Of a DNA stretch of 64,000 nt, positions 54,839-63,461 are shown piece after piece (the stretch's first letter is position 1; each line of letters begins with the position of its first letter). A program made the position numbers and the translations under genes. The stretch spans positions 186,001-250,000 of the forward strand of contig CAJWLM010000001.1 in the NCBI GenBank assembly GCA_913043025.1, in the 5' to 3' direction. The DNA is from an uncultured Rhodospirillaceae bacterium. Its GTDB lineage: Bacteria; Pseudomonadota; Alphaproteobacteria; UBA8366. Below the pieces are notes generated by a model. The model ran no database searches. It was given only the letters and a program-made list of their open reading frames with translations, and was not told where the DNA came from.

Positions 54839-55519
54839 TTATTCCGTATCGTGGATCTGTGTGACATTGGTCAAAGGTACCTTGACGGATCCTATGCTGA
54901 GAACGGCAGTTCCTCCGTCAAACTCGACCCCAGTTACAGAACCGGTAATTCCGTAGGACGGCGTAATAGGCTGTCCGTCAGGATTTGTTGCATTGATTGT
55001 AAGTTGATATTTACCATCAGGTTGCGCCACACCTGTCGTAGAACTTCCGTCCCATACAAAAGAATGTTTGCCTGAAGTCGTTTCCGCTGCGCCGTAGTAA
55101 ACTGTGCTGCCAGCTTCATTAGTGATTGTTGCCGATGCCGCCGCTGCATTCTGAGGAAGGGTATAACTAAATGTTGATTGCCCCTCCTCTAGCATATTCT
55201 CCTGGCCTGTGGCCGATACTTGCTTGCCCATATATGAAACTGCCGAGATCGCCATAGCATTTTGTTGTAACTCTATTATGCTTTCGAGATTCTTATTTTG
55301 GGCAATCAATTGTTCTACTGAACTAAACTGAACCAATTGTTGGGTGAACTCATGGGTGTCTAGTGGCTCCAGTGGATCTTGATGCTGCAGTTGTGTCGTA
55401 AGAATAGTTAAGAAATTGTCCAAGTCCTCAGTCAGTTGTGATAATGCGGATTCTGACTGAGTATTGTTTGCTCCGGCTAATGCCGTTGCAGTTGAGGTAA
55501 GTGCTGCGATGTCTGACAT
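54839..55519 (-). CDS. flgD: Flagellar hook cap protein FlgD
   Basis: 226-residue FlgD. The N-terminal QLTEDLDNFLTILTTQLQHQDPLEPLDTHEFTQQLVQFSSVEQLIAQN is the standard hook-cap signature; the rest is beta-rich with FVWDGSSTTGVAQPDGKYQL (FlgD Ig-like/tudor domain). It is a scaffold for hook assembly. It lies between fliK and flgE on the same strand. Confidence 0.95.
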   Translation of the reverse strand: MSDIAALTSTATALAGANNTQSESALSQLTEDLDNFLTILTTQLQHQDPLEPLDTHEFTQQLVQFSSVEQLIAQNKNLESIIELQQNAMAISAVSYMGKQVSATGQENMLEEGQSTFSYTLPQNAAAASATITNEAGSTVYYGAAETTSGKHSFVWDGSSTTGVAQPDGKYQLTINATNPDGQPITPSYGITGSVTGVEFDGGTAVLSIGSVKVPLTNVTQIHDTE

Positions 55520-55552
55520 CTATTTAAACTCCAGCATTTTTTAGTAACTTTG

Positions 55553-57163
55553 TTAAACTTGGACGTCTATCTTGTCGTCGCTGACAATTTGGCGGTCTAT
55601 CGGTGTTGAGCCAGTTTCGGCATCATTGCCCAATGCTTCTGCTTCTTCGGCTTCATCTTTGTCATCTTTGCCGAGTGCTTGCTGGAAGCTGTTGTCTTGA
55701 TTTTTGAGCGTGAAGCTCAGGCTAGACGAGTCAGCATTTAGACCGGCACCCTGCAAAGATTGCTGTAAATGGCGCGCGTCCTGACGCAGCAAATCTAAAG
55801 TGTCGGAGCGCTCAGCAGCGATTACAGCATTTATTTTGCCGTCATGCGCGACTTCAAGCTTCACCTCGATTCTGCCAAGCTCTGCTGGTTTTAATTGTAT
55901 ATTAATGCGGTCGGTGCCTTGACCGAGAGCACGTTGAACCTGCACCGAGATTTGTTCGCTTACAAATCGAGGAGGTAGCTGGGGTCGCGCTCTTTGTGGC
56001 TGGGGTAGTTCAGTTGCTCTCGTGGGCTGTTGTTGTCCATTAGTCGCATTACCTATTCCAAGATCCCCACCAACCGGTTGTATACTAGGTTGATTTTGTG
56101 TGACGCCAGAGCGGGCGAGCGTTGCTGCGAAGAGATTATTTCGTTGAGTAGCTGCTGCCAATGCTTGTTCAGCTGAATGTTGGGCGCCTGATGCAGTGCC
56201 CTGAGAGTCACCTTTAGCCTGTGTTCCTGGTTGATTAAGTGAATTATTGTTTTGTTGGTTGGCCGCGCCTTGCTTGCTTCCTTGTCTAGTCACGGCACCG
56301 TTCAACGCCATGTCTCCATCATTGGCGAGATCACCTGCCGGTAGGCGCACCGTGTCTCCCCCAACTCGATTCTGCTGATTTGCCTGAGCAGAAACGGTGG
56401 CACTAGCTGCGAGGTTAGCGGATGGTTGGGATACTAATTCCTCAGGTGCCTCCGTAACCTTAGCTCGTAAGTCACTACCCTTCGCATTTCCCGCATTGCG
56501 CAATACTGCATTAGAACTTACTTCTTCCGCCTTAATAACTTGCAAAGCGACAGGGTCCCGATTTTGAGCCTGATTGATATTGACAGCGTTGTTTGCACGG
56601 CCAACCTCTCGTGGTCCTTGAATTACGGACTCTGGCCGCGATGTTGTTGTTGCCGCAACCTGCATTTCCGGAGTTTGTGTCGTGATGGACGTGCTATCGT
56701 GTGCCAATTCCGCTGGGTTTATTGATCTATTCTCTTTAACTCCAGATACTGGGCTTTGATCAATGTCAGACTCAGAAACGTAATTATTCTCAAGCTGGAG
56801 AGCTGCATTTTCAGCTACACTCTCCTCAACTGGCTGTTCATTATCTGAAGTGAGCGGTGCATCTTCCAACTTGGTGACTGTATCTCTCTTGTCCGGGGTT
56901 GTCGTGAATACCTGGTTGTGAGAAGTGTCTTGGTCGGCTGAACGCAAATCACCGTTAAAATTGTTATCTTGCAGGGATAAAGTTAGATTAAATTCTTGAC
57001 TGAGGCCTGCGTAAGCGATTTGGCTTAATGAGGCTCCATTAACTAAACTCGAAAATAATTCCCGTCGGTCTATGCCGTCTTCTTTAATGACGTTTCGACG
57101 TTTTTCTGCACCGCTAGTTGCGTACAAAGTTTCGATCGGAGAGACATTGGTTGGCGTGTTCAT
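55553..57163 (-). CDS. fliK: Flagellar hook-length control protein FliK
   Basis: 536-residue FliK. Long Gln/Asn/Ala-rich low-complexity central part and a C-terminal Flg_hook domain (about 410-500): RINIQLKPAELGRIEVKLEVAHDGKINAVIAAERSDTLDLLRQDARHLQQSLQGAGL. FliK is secreted and acts as a ruler to stop hook growth. ATG 57163 fits the leader given by the sigma-54 promoter upstream; a TTG at 57175 is the only longer option. Followed by flgD after 33 bases. Confidence 0.92.
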   Translation of the reverse strand: MNTPTNVSPIETLYATSGAEKRRNVIKEDGIDRRELFSSLVNGASLSQIAYAGLSQEFNLTLSLQDNNFNGDLRSADQDTSHNQVFTTTPDKRDTVTKLEDAPLTSDNEQPVEESVAENAALQLENNYVSESDIDQSPVSGVKENRSINPAELAHDSTSITTQTPEMQVAATTTSRPESVIQGPREVGRANNAVNINQAQNRDPVALQVIKAEEVSSNAVLRNAGNAKGSDLRAKVTEAPEELVSQPSANLAASATVSAQANQQNRVGGDTVRLPAGDLANDGDMALNGAVTRQGSKQGAANQQNNNSLNQPGTQAKGDSQGTASGAQHSAEQALAAATQRNNLFAATLARSGVTQNQPSIQPVGGDLGIGNATNGQQQPTRATELPQPQRARPQLPPRFVSEQISVQVQRALGQGTDRINIQLKPAELGRIEVKLEVAHDGKINAVIAAERSDTLDLLRQDARHLQQSLQGAGLNADSSSLSFTLKNQDNSFQQALGKDDKDEAEEAEALGNDAETGSTPIDRQIVSDDKIDVQV

Positions 57164-57199
57164 GGTGGCACCCAAATATTATTAGTCGCCCCCAAACCC

Positions 57200-57214
57200 G
57201 CAAGAGATGGGCCA
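57200..57214 (-). promoter_or_regulatory. Sigma-54 promoter of fliK-flgD-flgE
   Basis: On the minus strand the 15 bases read TGGCCC-ATCTC-TTGC, matching the -24/-12 consensus TGGCAC-N5-TTGC at 9 of 10 defined positions with exact spacing. The predicted start lies about 25 bases before the fliK ATG at 57163. The adjacent region otherwise has no gene. FlbD is encoded in this window and is the likely activator. Confidence 0.7.
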
Positions 57215-57449
57215 CACGTATAAACATATGATATATAATATAAAATTCTTTTTGCGTAGCCCAAAAGGCAGGCAAGTTTATCCGCGCGCGGCAAATAATA
57301 CACGCACGTTTAGGCAAATTTTGCCTGTGTTGGGCAGAGTACCGTGGTTTTCTGCTGCCCCTCCCTATGTCAGTTGTGCTCAGCAATTTCTTTGCAAGCA
57401 CTCCAGTCCTATGCAAATACCAAAAAAGAGTTATTCACTAAGATTGGGT

Positions 57450-57884
57450 TTAAACCTCTTTATCAACAGTTGAAGAAGCATTTAGCGCATCCTCGCGTGT
57501 TTCCGGTGGTGCAACCTGATCTTTAAGATGTCGCACCAGAGTTTCCGGCGGAATGGTCTCCACAACTTCATCTGTCCTTGTATCCACAACTTGGAGTAGA
57601 AGCTTATTAAGTTCAGAATTGAAATTGATATCAACCCGGCGCCCCGTAGGCTGCAAGTCGTTTAACGTTTCCTGCGCGCTTACAGCTTGCTCGAATTGTG
57701 CACCCAGTTGGTTTTGTTGTTGCTCTCCGCCGGCGCCGCCGGTTTCTGCAGCCAGGTTGACGGTTGTAGATGCATCGCCTTGCAATGCATTATTTCCGAC
57801 ACTCACCTGAGAAGTCGAAGAATTGTTTTGGGTCTGGCCCGTCTGACTAGAAAGCGACGGTGCATTAGATATTGGAAATTCCAT
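57450..57884 (-). CDS. flaG: Flagellar protein FlaG
   Basis: 144-residue protein with an unstructured Ser/Gln/Asn-rich N-terminus and the FlaG domain at about 78-120: RVDINFNSELNKLLLQVVDTRTDEVVETIPPETLVRHL. FlaG affects filament length and lies near flagellin or hook genes. Precedes fliK on the same strand with about 235 bases between its stop and the fliK promoter. Confidence 0.85.
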   Translation of the reverse strand: MEFPISNAPSLSSQTGQTQNNSSTSQVSVGNNALQGDASTTVNLAAETGGAGGEQQQNQLGAQFEQAVSAQETLNDLQPTGRRVDINFNSELNKLLLQVVDTRTDEVVETIPPETLVRHLKDQVAPPETREDALNASSTVDKEV

Positions 57885-58090
57885 TTTACCCTCCCGAATG
57901 GCCTTCTGCCACCCATGATGGTCAAAAACGCGAATGTGGTATTATTTCCTACATAAATTATTCGCGTATCTGGTTGCGTTTGCCCTTCGTTTTGTGACTT
58001 TCTCTCACTCCGCGAAGAACGCTCGTGAAATCAGGTTTAAATTAGCGAGACAGTGCTATACATCAAACGCGATTTTCAAGATTGTCGAAT

Positions 58091-58105
58091 GCAAACCTGG
58101 TGCCA
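58091..58105 (-). promoter_or_regulatory. Sigma-54 promoter, likely for flaG
   Basis: On the minus strand the 15 bases read TGGCAC-CAGGT-TTGC, a full match to the sigma-54 consensus with exact spacing. Transcription would run toward flaG, whose start at 57884 is about 195 bases downstream of the predicted start. This leaves a long leader in which I find no ORF. FlbD is the probable activator. Confidence 0.75.
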
Positions 58106-58217
58106 TCGACCCAAATGATAGTATTACGGCCAGTTTTTACTAACTTTCGTGCTTTTGATGGCCGCGAAATCAAGTGACCACCCATTTGATAGGTATATTT
58201 TGCCTACTGAAACCAGT

Positions 58218-58243
58218 TTTGCCGGGCAAAGTTTGCCGGGCAA
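58218..58243. repeat. Tandem copies of a palindromic TTTGCCGGGCAA unit
   Basis: TTTGCCGGGCAA occurs at 58218-58229 and again at 58232-58243. Each unit is itself an inverted repeat (TTGCC-G-GGCAA). It lies 3' of the methyltransferase gene on the minus strand, so it could act as a small hairpin cluster ending that transcript. No longer array is present. Confidence 0.6.
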
Positions 58244-58248
58244 CGACG

Positions 58249-58890
58249 TCAAGCGTCTCTATGCACGTAGGCGGTAAACTCATAAAGTCCGTAATCCTCG
58301 CGAAAAAGAAAACTTGGCGAAATCTCTGCAGTTAAAAACTTGGAAAAATCTCTTTTGGACAAATGGAACAGATCTTTGCGCTTCCAATCAACATTGGTTG
58401 ACATAACGTTGACGGCCAGTCCTTTTCTTGCTTTTGACCACATAAGCTTAATTACTCTCTGCATATATGAAAACATAACCTTATTCGGAAGGGTGCATTT
58501 TTCGGTAAATACACCATTCATGATTACATAGTCTGCCTCTGGAATTGTGTCAGATTTCTCCAGCACATCTTCTTTTATAAAATCATGATGAGGCCACTTA
58601 CGCCTACATAGGGCGATAAATTTTGGTGAAATATCGAGACCAATGTAGTCAATATTTTTCATATTATGGGTCTGAATATATTCTAGCAAATGCCCAGCCC
58701 CGCAGCCAAAATCGATTATTGTTTCCCTGCTTGAGCCTTTAACAATATCTAGCATTACCTGATATCGAGTTGCTGCATCACACTTGTCTGGCCAATCAAC
58801 GCCAAGGTTATTGTCGCCATGATTTTCCAAGCAAGTTTCGTAATGATCAATAATCACTTGGTAAGGAGGGCTTGCCTTTTTGGTGTTCAT
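58249..58890 (-). CDS. Class I SAM-dependent methyltransferase
   Basis: 213-residue methyltransferase with the SAM motif IIDFGCGAGHLLEYI and IGLDISPKFIALCRRKWP, followed by ADYVIMNGVFTEK and ARKGLAVNVMS. The acceptor is unknown. It is divergent, 40 bases away, from the PhyH-type dioxygenase gene and close to glycan genes, so a role in surface polysaccharide or flagellin glycan methylation is plausible. Confidence 0.85.
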   Translation of the reverse strand: MNTKKASPPYQVIIDHYETCLENHGDNNLGVDWPDKCDAATRYQVMLDIVKGSSRETIIDFGCGAGHLLEYIQTHNMKNIDYIGLDISPKFIALCRRKWPHHDFIKEDVLEKSDTIPEADYVIMNGVFTEKCTLPNKVMFSYMQRVIKLMWSKARKGLAVNVMSTNVDWKRKDLFHLSKRDFSKFLTAEISPSFLFREDYGLYEFTAYVHRDA

Positions 58891-58930
58891 GAGGGCAGGG
58901 TGCCATGTCTAAGGTTGAGAGAAAAGTCTT

Positions 58931-59740
58931 TTGGATCTTACTGCGCATAAAACGGAATTATGGACGACCGGCATAACAGTTCTGCCGAACGTTTTGTCTT
59001 CTACGGGAGTTTTGGAACTACAGTCCAAACTAGAGGAGCCATTTAGCAAACAGATATCTTATTTGAGACTGAAACCTGAAAATAATCAAAAACTTCAATG
59101 TCTCTTTAATGCGGATATAGAACGTTATTTGGCAGCCGCGAAGCTTGCACAACATACTCCTGCGCTACATGCCATTGGTAGTAGTCAGATTATTATTGAT
59201 CTGGTTTCCGAATTAGGGCTTGAAAGTCCTGTAATATCTACTCGGCCTGTTGTCCACATTGTAGGTAATGGGTTGGCAGTGCCCGAAGGTTACCAAGGAA
59301 CCCCATCGCACCAAGATTGGCGGAGCGTACAGGGTAGCCTTGACAGTCTGGTATTGTGGCTACCATTGACACGGCATGACCGAGCTTTTTGGCCGCTTGA
59401 GGTTGCACGTTTCAGCCATCGGTTGGGCCTTTTGGAGGCAAAGCCGCACGAGTTTGGAAATGCGATATCAGAAGAAAAGCTCGCTGGAGTTCCTTTTACA
59501 CAGGTGATTGCTCATCCCGGAGACGTTGTTGCGTTCTCAATGTTCATGGCTCACCGAACTGGGAGATCTAAGGGTGCAGGGGTGCGCTGGGCGGCTAGCT
59601 TTCGATACAATAATATGCTGGAACCCACCTTTGTAACGCGAGGATTTCCTAATCCCTATATTTATAAACCACAATTTGATTTGATTGATGACAATTTCCC
59701 AGATGTTCATTTGTTAAATCGATTTTTTGATAAGAACTAA
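58931..59740 (+). CDS. Phytanoyl-CoA dioxygenase (PhyH) family protein
   Basis: 269-residue Fe(II)/2-oxoglutarate dioxygenase of the PhyH family. The iron triad is His-x-Asp in PSHQDW and a distal His in FMAHRTGRS, followed by GVRWAASFRYNN with the 2-oxoglutarate Arg. It hydroxylates a small molecule or a sugar-linked group. Start is TTG at 58931. Its last four bases overlap the end of the beta-propeller gene. Confidence 0.88.
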   Translation: MDLTAHKTELWTTGITVLPNVLSSTGVLELQSKLEEPFSKQISYLRLKPENNQKLQCLFNADIERYLAAAKLAQHTPALHAIGSSQIIIDLVSELGLESPVISTRPVVHIVGNGLAVPEGYQGTPSHQDWRSVQGSLDSLVLWLPLTRHDRAFWPLEVARFSHRLGLLEAKPHEFGNAISEEKLAGVPFTQVIAHPGDVVAFSMFMAHRTGRSKGAGVRWAASFRYNNMLEPTFVTRGFPNPYIYKPQFDLIDDNFPDVHLLNRFFDKN

Positions 59741-60645
59741 GAATTTTCGAGAATTGCCAATCCCATCCCCCCTCTGCCGAAGCCATTGCCCGCCGTTACC
59801 ATCCAACGGCTGCCAGCTTGGTCGAAGACGTGCGGGTAAGCACGCATCTCATTTTCCCATTTTCCAGGTGAATTTTTGAATGCAACTTCGTTATCTTTTC
59901 GGCTCCATTGCTGGCCGTCCGAAGATTCTGCGTACGCCAGGCGATAGGGGGAAGTGTCGCCTCGAACAGAGAACCACATATGAAATACCCCCTTCTCAAA
60001 TATTACAGAGGGCCGAGCACAAGCAGTTTCATCTTCATTTGTAGGTTCGAAACGGGTGTTTGTATCTGGATTCCAGATTACCCCATCTTTACTGGTAGCA
60101 TGGGCAATTTTATATCGTGCTTTGGCGGGCGGAGTGGTTGACCATCCAGTGCCAGAAAGATACCAAAGATGCCATGAGGCTCCTATTTTGATGACGCAAG
60201 GTGTTGATACAAAATAAGGGTCAGCCGCACTCCGGTCGAGTATTGGCAACGAAGAGAGACGACAAAGTTGATTTCCATTTTGGGTTGCAAGGCCAATTGC
60301 TACATGAAAAGGCTTGGCGCCGCCGTCACTCCAACCTACGTAATAGTGCCAATTTTGGGTGCCTTTCTTGACAATCCATGAACCCATTACTCCAAGTTCG
60401 TCAAATGTACTTGGAAAACCCGGCGCGAGTGCTGGATGTTGGGACAGTGCCAAAATTTTGCCAGGCTCTCGTAGATCAATTTCAAGCCAAGCCACATGCG
60501 AGTGATTATTTTTATTCCGAGCTGTAAACCAAATCCGACAGTATGTGCCGGCAAGAGGTTCAGCGAAAGGCATTGAGCAGTGGCTTTGCATCCAAGCACG
60601 CTGGCCATTTGCAGTAAAAATATGTCCCAAGCCACGCCACGGCAT
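59737..60645 (-). CDS. Five-bladed beta-propeller glycosidase-like protein (GH43/GH130-like)
   Basis: 302-residue protein with beta-propeller repeats: GTYCRIWFTARN, WHYYVGWSDGG, HLWYLSGTGW, FHMWFSVRGD and RWMVTAGNGFGRGG are successive blades. It resembles the beta-propeller glycosidases/phosphorylases and related proteins of polysaccharide clusters. The start ATG overlaps the stop TAA of the NeuD-like gene by one base (TAATG), so the two are translationally coupled. Enzymatic activity is not certain because I see no standard Asp/Glu pair assignment. Confidence 0.65.
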   Translation of the reverse strand: MPWRGLGHIFTANGQRAWMQSHCSMPFAEPLAGTYCRIWFTARNKNNHSHVAWLEIDLREPGKILALSQHPALAPGFPSTFDELGVMGSWIVKKGTQNWHYYVGWSDGGAKPFHVAIGLATQNGNQLCRLSSLPILDRSAADPYFVSTPCVIKIGASWHLWYLSGTGWSTTPPAKARYKIAHATSKDGVIWNPDTNTRFEPTNEDETACARPSVIFEKGVFHMWFSVRGDTSPYRLAYAESSDGQQWSRKDNEVAFKNSPGKWENEMRAYPHVFDQAGSRWMVTAGNGFGRGGMGLAILENS

Positions 60646-61307
60646 TAGAATGATCTCAGGCGGTCGCTTGTAATACGAGACCTGTAAGTTGGATCTGCCT
60701 TGAAAATTGCCTTGTCATCGGTATCTTTCATTATTAGGGACCCTGCGCCGATGATATTCTCAGCACCTACCGAAATATTGTCGCCTATAGTCGCATTTAC
60801 CCCAAGAAAACTCGCCCGACCTACCCTTACGGATCCAGAAATAACAACTTGGCTTGAAACGAACACATCATTTTCTATGACGGAGTGGTGCCCAATGTGA
60901 TTGCCACTCCACAGTGTTACGTTTTCACCGATGGTTGCATATGGTTGAACATTGTTATTTTCGAGTAGGAATAAATTATCCCGTGCCTTGAAATTATTCG
61001 GTACGAAAGCACGGCTGGAAACGTAATGAGCTATGTCGTATCCTAACGCTCGAGCTGATTCGAGCTTGCCGCGTCGTGCCAAGTTCATCTTTTCATACCC
61101 CACCGCAATAAACATTTTAAATTCATCGGGTGGACATCTTTCAAGAATGTCTTCAAAAGGGATTATCGGCAAACCCAAATGTAATTCACGGTTGATGAAA
61201 CTGCTGTTTGCTGTGAAGCCTGCAATCTCGTACTCACTATCCTCCCTAAAGAAGTAATGCGCTACTTCAGAAATCTGGCCGATTCCAAAGATGATTAGTT
61301 TTTTCAT
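60645..61307 (-). CDS. NeuD/PglD-like sugar O-acyltransferase (left-handed beta-helix)
   Basis: 220-residue acetyltransferase. The N-terminal Rossmann-like part starts LIIFGIGQISEVAHYFF; the C-terminal part is hexapeptide repeats (VIENDVFVSSQVVISGSVRVGRASFLGVNATIGDNISVGAENIIGAGSLI) ending in a catalytic His region GNHIGHHSV. NeuD and PglD acetylate sialic acid or bacillosamine precursors. It leads the two-gene unit with the beta-propeller gene and is divergent to the OGT gene. Confidence 0.85.
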   Translation of the reverse strand: MKKLIIFGIGQISEVAHYFFREDSEYEIAGFTANSSFINRELHLGLPIIPFEDILERCPPDEFKMFIAVGYEKMNLARRGKLESARALGYDIAHYVSSRAFVPNNFKARDNLFLLENNNVQPYATIGENVTLWSGNHIGHHSVIENDVFVSSQVVISGSVRVGRASFLGVNATIGDNISVGAENIIGAGSLIMKDTDDKAIFKADPTYRSRITSDRLRSF

Positions 61308-61352
61308 TCTATATACCTAAAGCATTGAGATATTATTGCGCAAATCCTCTTC

Positions 61353-63461
61353 TTGCCAAAAGATAACGTCACAGTGGTAGACTGTTCGGTAATGGTTGAC
61401 GACTATTTACAGAGAGCTTTGGCTTTACAAAAGATGGGGGATCATAAAAGTGCTGAGAAAGCATTTGAGGTGATGCTCCAAAAAGCCCCGAATGATCCCG
61501 ATGCTTTGCATCTCCTCGGTCTATCATTGCGTGCCCAGGGGAGGTTGAGAGAGGCGGCAGAAAAAATTGATTCCGCTATCACACTTTTACCAGGTCAGGC
61601 GATGTTTCATACACATGCTGGAGTTGTGGCAGTTGCATGTGGAGACTTAGGTTCTGGGGCGAAGCATTACCAAACTGCTATTGAGTGTGATCCAGAATAT
61701 GTCGATGCATACTCTAACTTTGGTGTTCTATTGGACTTGTCTGGACAGTGTGAAGAGGCACTGGTTGTACTAAATCAGGGTCTTGCCCATGATGAACAGT
61801 CAGTAAGTATTTTGGTAAATCGTGGAAAGGTTTTGGTCAAGTTAGGCCGTGATGTAGAGGCCGAGGCCAGTTATCGGGCCGCAATAGAACTTAATTCTGG
61901 CATTGCAGAAGCACATAATAATCTTGGTAATCTGCTAAAACGGCAAAAGCGCTATGATGAGGCCACGACGGCATTTAAAGCTGCTTTGACTGCGCGGCCA
62001 GGGTTTTTAGATGCACGCTACAATTGGGCACTCTCATTGGCTGGCACAGGAAAGGTTGACGAGGCAGATGATATTCTTGCGCGGTTAATAAGCGAGCGGC
62101 CAGAGCCCCATTTTTTCATAGCCCGAGCTGGACTCATGCAAGCAATACCATCCTCATCGGAGGATATTGGGCTATGGCGGCAGCGCTTTGAAGAGGGGTT
62201 CGACGTACTGCATGCAAAGCGCTTGAAATACAGCGGTGATCCGTTGAGCGTTCCGGTTATGAATTTCTATTTAGCGTATCATGGGAAAAACGATCGGCCT
62301 CTTATGGAGAAGTTATCCGAATTCTGGCGTCAAGCATGTCCATCACTGAATTATATTTCTAATTCTATTGCGCCGGCTTCTTCAAGACGCCGTGTTGGGT
62401 TTTTCTCACGTTACCTTAAAAGCCACGCAGTGGGATATACTTTAGAAGGTTTGCTTGAAGGATTAGTCGATGGGGCAGGCGATGAAATTGAGGTGGTCCT
62501 TATTTCTCTTGCCGGTGATGAAGATAAAGGATGGGAAAGGCTCAAGCATAAGGTTGCGCATTCGCTTGCACTGCCGCACGACTTAATGTCCGCTCGTAAG
62601 GTTATCTCAGAATTGAATCTCAATATCTTGATTTATGCGGACATCGGCATGGATCCTTTTAGCTACTACCTCAGCTTCTCACGATTAGCGCCCATTCAAT
62701 GTGTGTTTTGGGGGCACCCCGTCACAAGTGGCGTCAGTACTGTCGATTATTATATATCCAGCGACAAGGCTGAACCCTGCAGAGCGCAGGATCATTACAC
62801 TGAGCACTTAATCCGGCTTGGAGGCGTGCAGACATGCTACCAACGTCCGAAAACGACTGGTAATCTCATACGGCGTGAGGCTAATTTGCCTGAAAACCGG
62901 ACTTTATACATGTGCCCTCAGAGCTTGTTTAAAATTCATCCGGATATGGACCAGTGGCTTGCGAGGCTCATCAAAGCCGACACTAATGGCCGACTTGTAA
63001 TCTTTGAGGGGGACCCACCAACCTTGACTAGCAGACTTATTTCCCGCTGGCGACCGATTTTCGGTAATGCAATTGATCGAGTGATAGTTTTAGAACGAAC
63101 AGACTGGAACGGTTTTTTATCTATACTGCGCCTTGGCGATGTTATCTTGGACACTTGGCCCTTTGGTGGGGGAAATACCAATTACCAAGCTTTTGGGTTT
63201 GGTCTTCCAGTTGTAACTCTACCCGGTGAGTTTATTCGTGGTCTTGGCGCAAAAGCTTTGTATAAGCATATGGGAATATCCGATTGTATTGCAGATTCAC
63301 CCGAAGATTATATTAATATTGCCTTAAATCTTGGACAGAAACAGGAATTACGCTCAAAAATATCATCAAAAATTCTGGAGCGATCGGAATTAATTTTTAA
63401 TGATACGGGCGTTATTGAAGATTTAATAAAATTTCTGCAGTCGGTATCAATCAGTGACTGA
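61353..63461 (+). CDS. TPR-OGT (SPINDLY-type) glycosyltransferase, GT41
   Basis: 702-residue protein. Residues 15-260 are about six TPR repeats (e.g. AEAHNNLGNLLKRQKRYDEATTAF). Residues 330-700 are the GT41 catalytic domain: FFSRYLKSHAVGY, LAPIQCVFWGHPVTSGVSTVDYYI, MCPQSLFKIHPDMD, and ILDTWPFGGGNTNYQAFGFGLPVVTLPG. It transfers a sugar (GlcNAc-type) to a protein or other acceptor. In bacteria such enzymes often glycosylate flagellin or adhesins; the neighbouring flagellar cluster supports this. Start TTG 61353; ATG 61392 is possible. The next gene starts within its last codons. Confidence 0.88.
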   Translation: MPKDNVTVVDCSVMVDDYLQRALALQKMGDHKSAEKAFEVMLQKAPNDPDALHLLGLSLRAQGRLREAAEKIDSAITLLPGQAMFHTHAGVVAVACGDLGSGAKHYQTAIECDPEYVDAYSNFGVLLDLSGQCEEALVVLNQGLAHDEQSVSILVNRGKVLVKLGRDVEAEASYRAAIELNSGIAEAHNNLGNLLKRQKRYDEATTAFKAALTARPGFLDARYNWALSLAGTGKVDEADDILARLISERPEPHFFIARAGLMQAIPSSSEDIGLWRQRFEEGFDVLHAKRLKYSGDPLSVPVMNFYLAYHGKNDRPLMEKLSEFWRQACPSLNYISNSIAPASSRRRVGFFSRYLKSHAVGYTLEGLLEGLVDGAGDEIEVVLISLAGDEDKGWERLKHKVAHSLALPHDLMSARKVISELNLNILIYADIGMDPFSYYLSFSRLAPIQCVFWGHPVTSGVSTVDYYISSDKAEPCRAQDHYTEHLIRLGGVQTCYQRPKTTGNLIRREANLPENRTLYMCPQSLFKIHPDMDQWLARLIKADTNGRLVIFEGDPPTLTSRLISRWRPIFGNAIDRVIVLERTDWNGFLSILRLGDVILDTWPFGGGNTNYQAFGFGLPVVTLPGEFIRGLGAKALYKHMGISDCIADSPEDYINIALNLGQKQELRSKISSKILERSELIFNDTGVIEDLIKFLQSVSISD

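Noticed and set aside
57885-58079. Small ORF in the long flaG leader
   Set aside because: No minus-strand ORF with a supported start was found.
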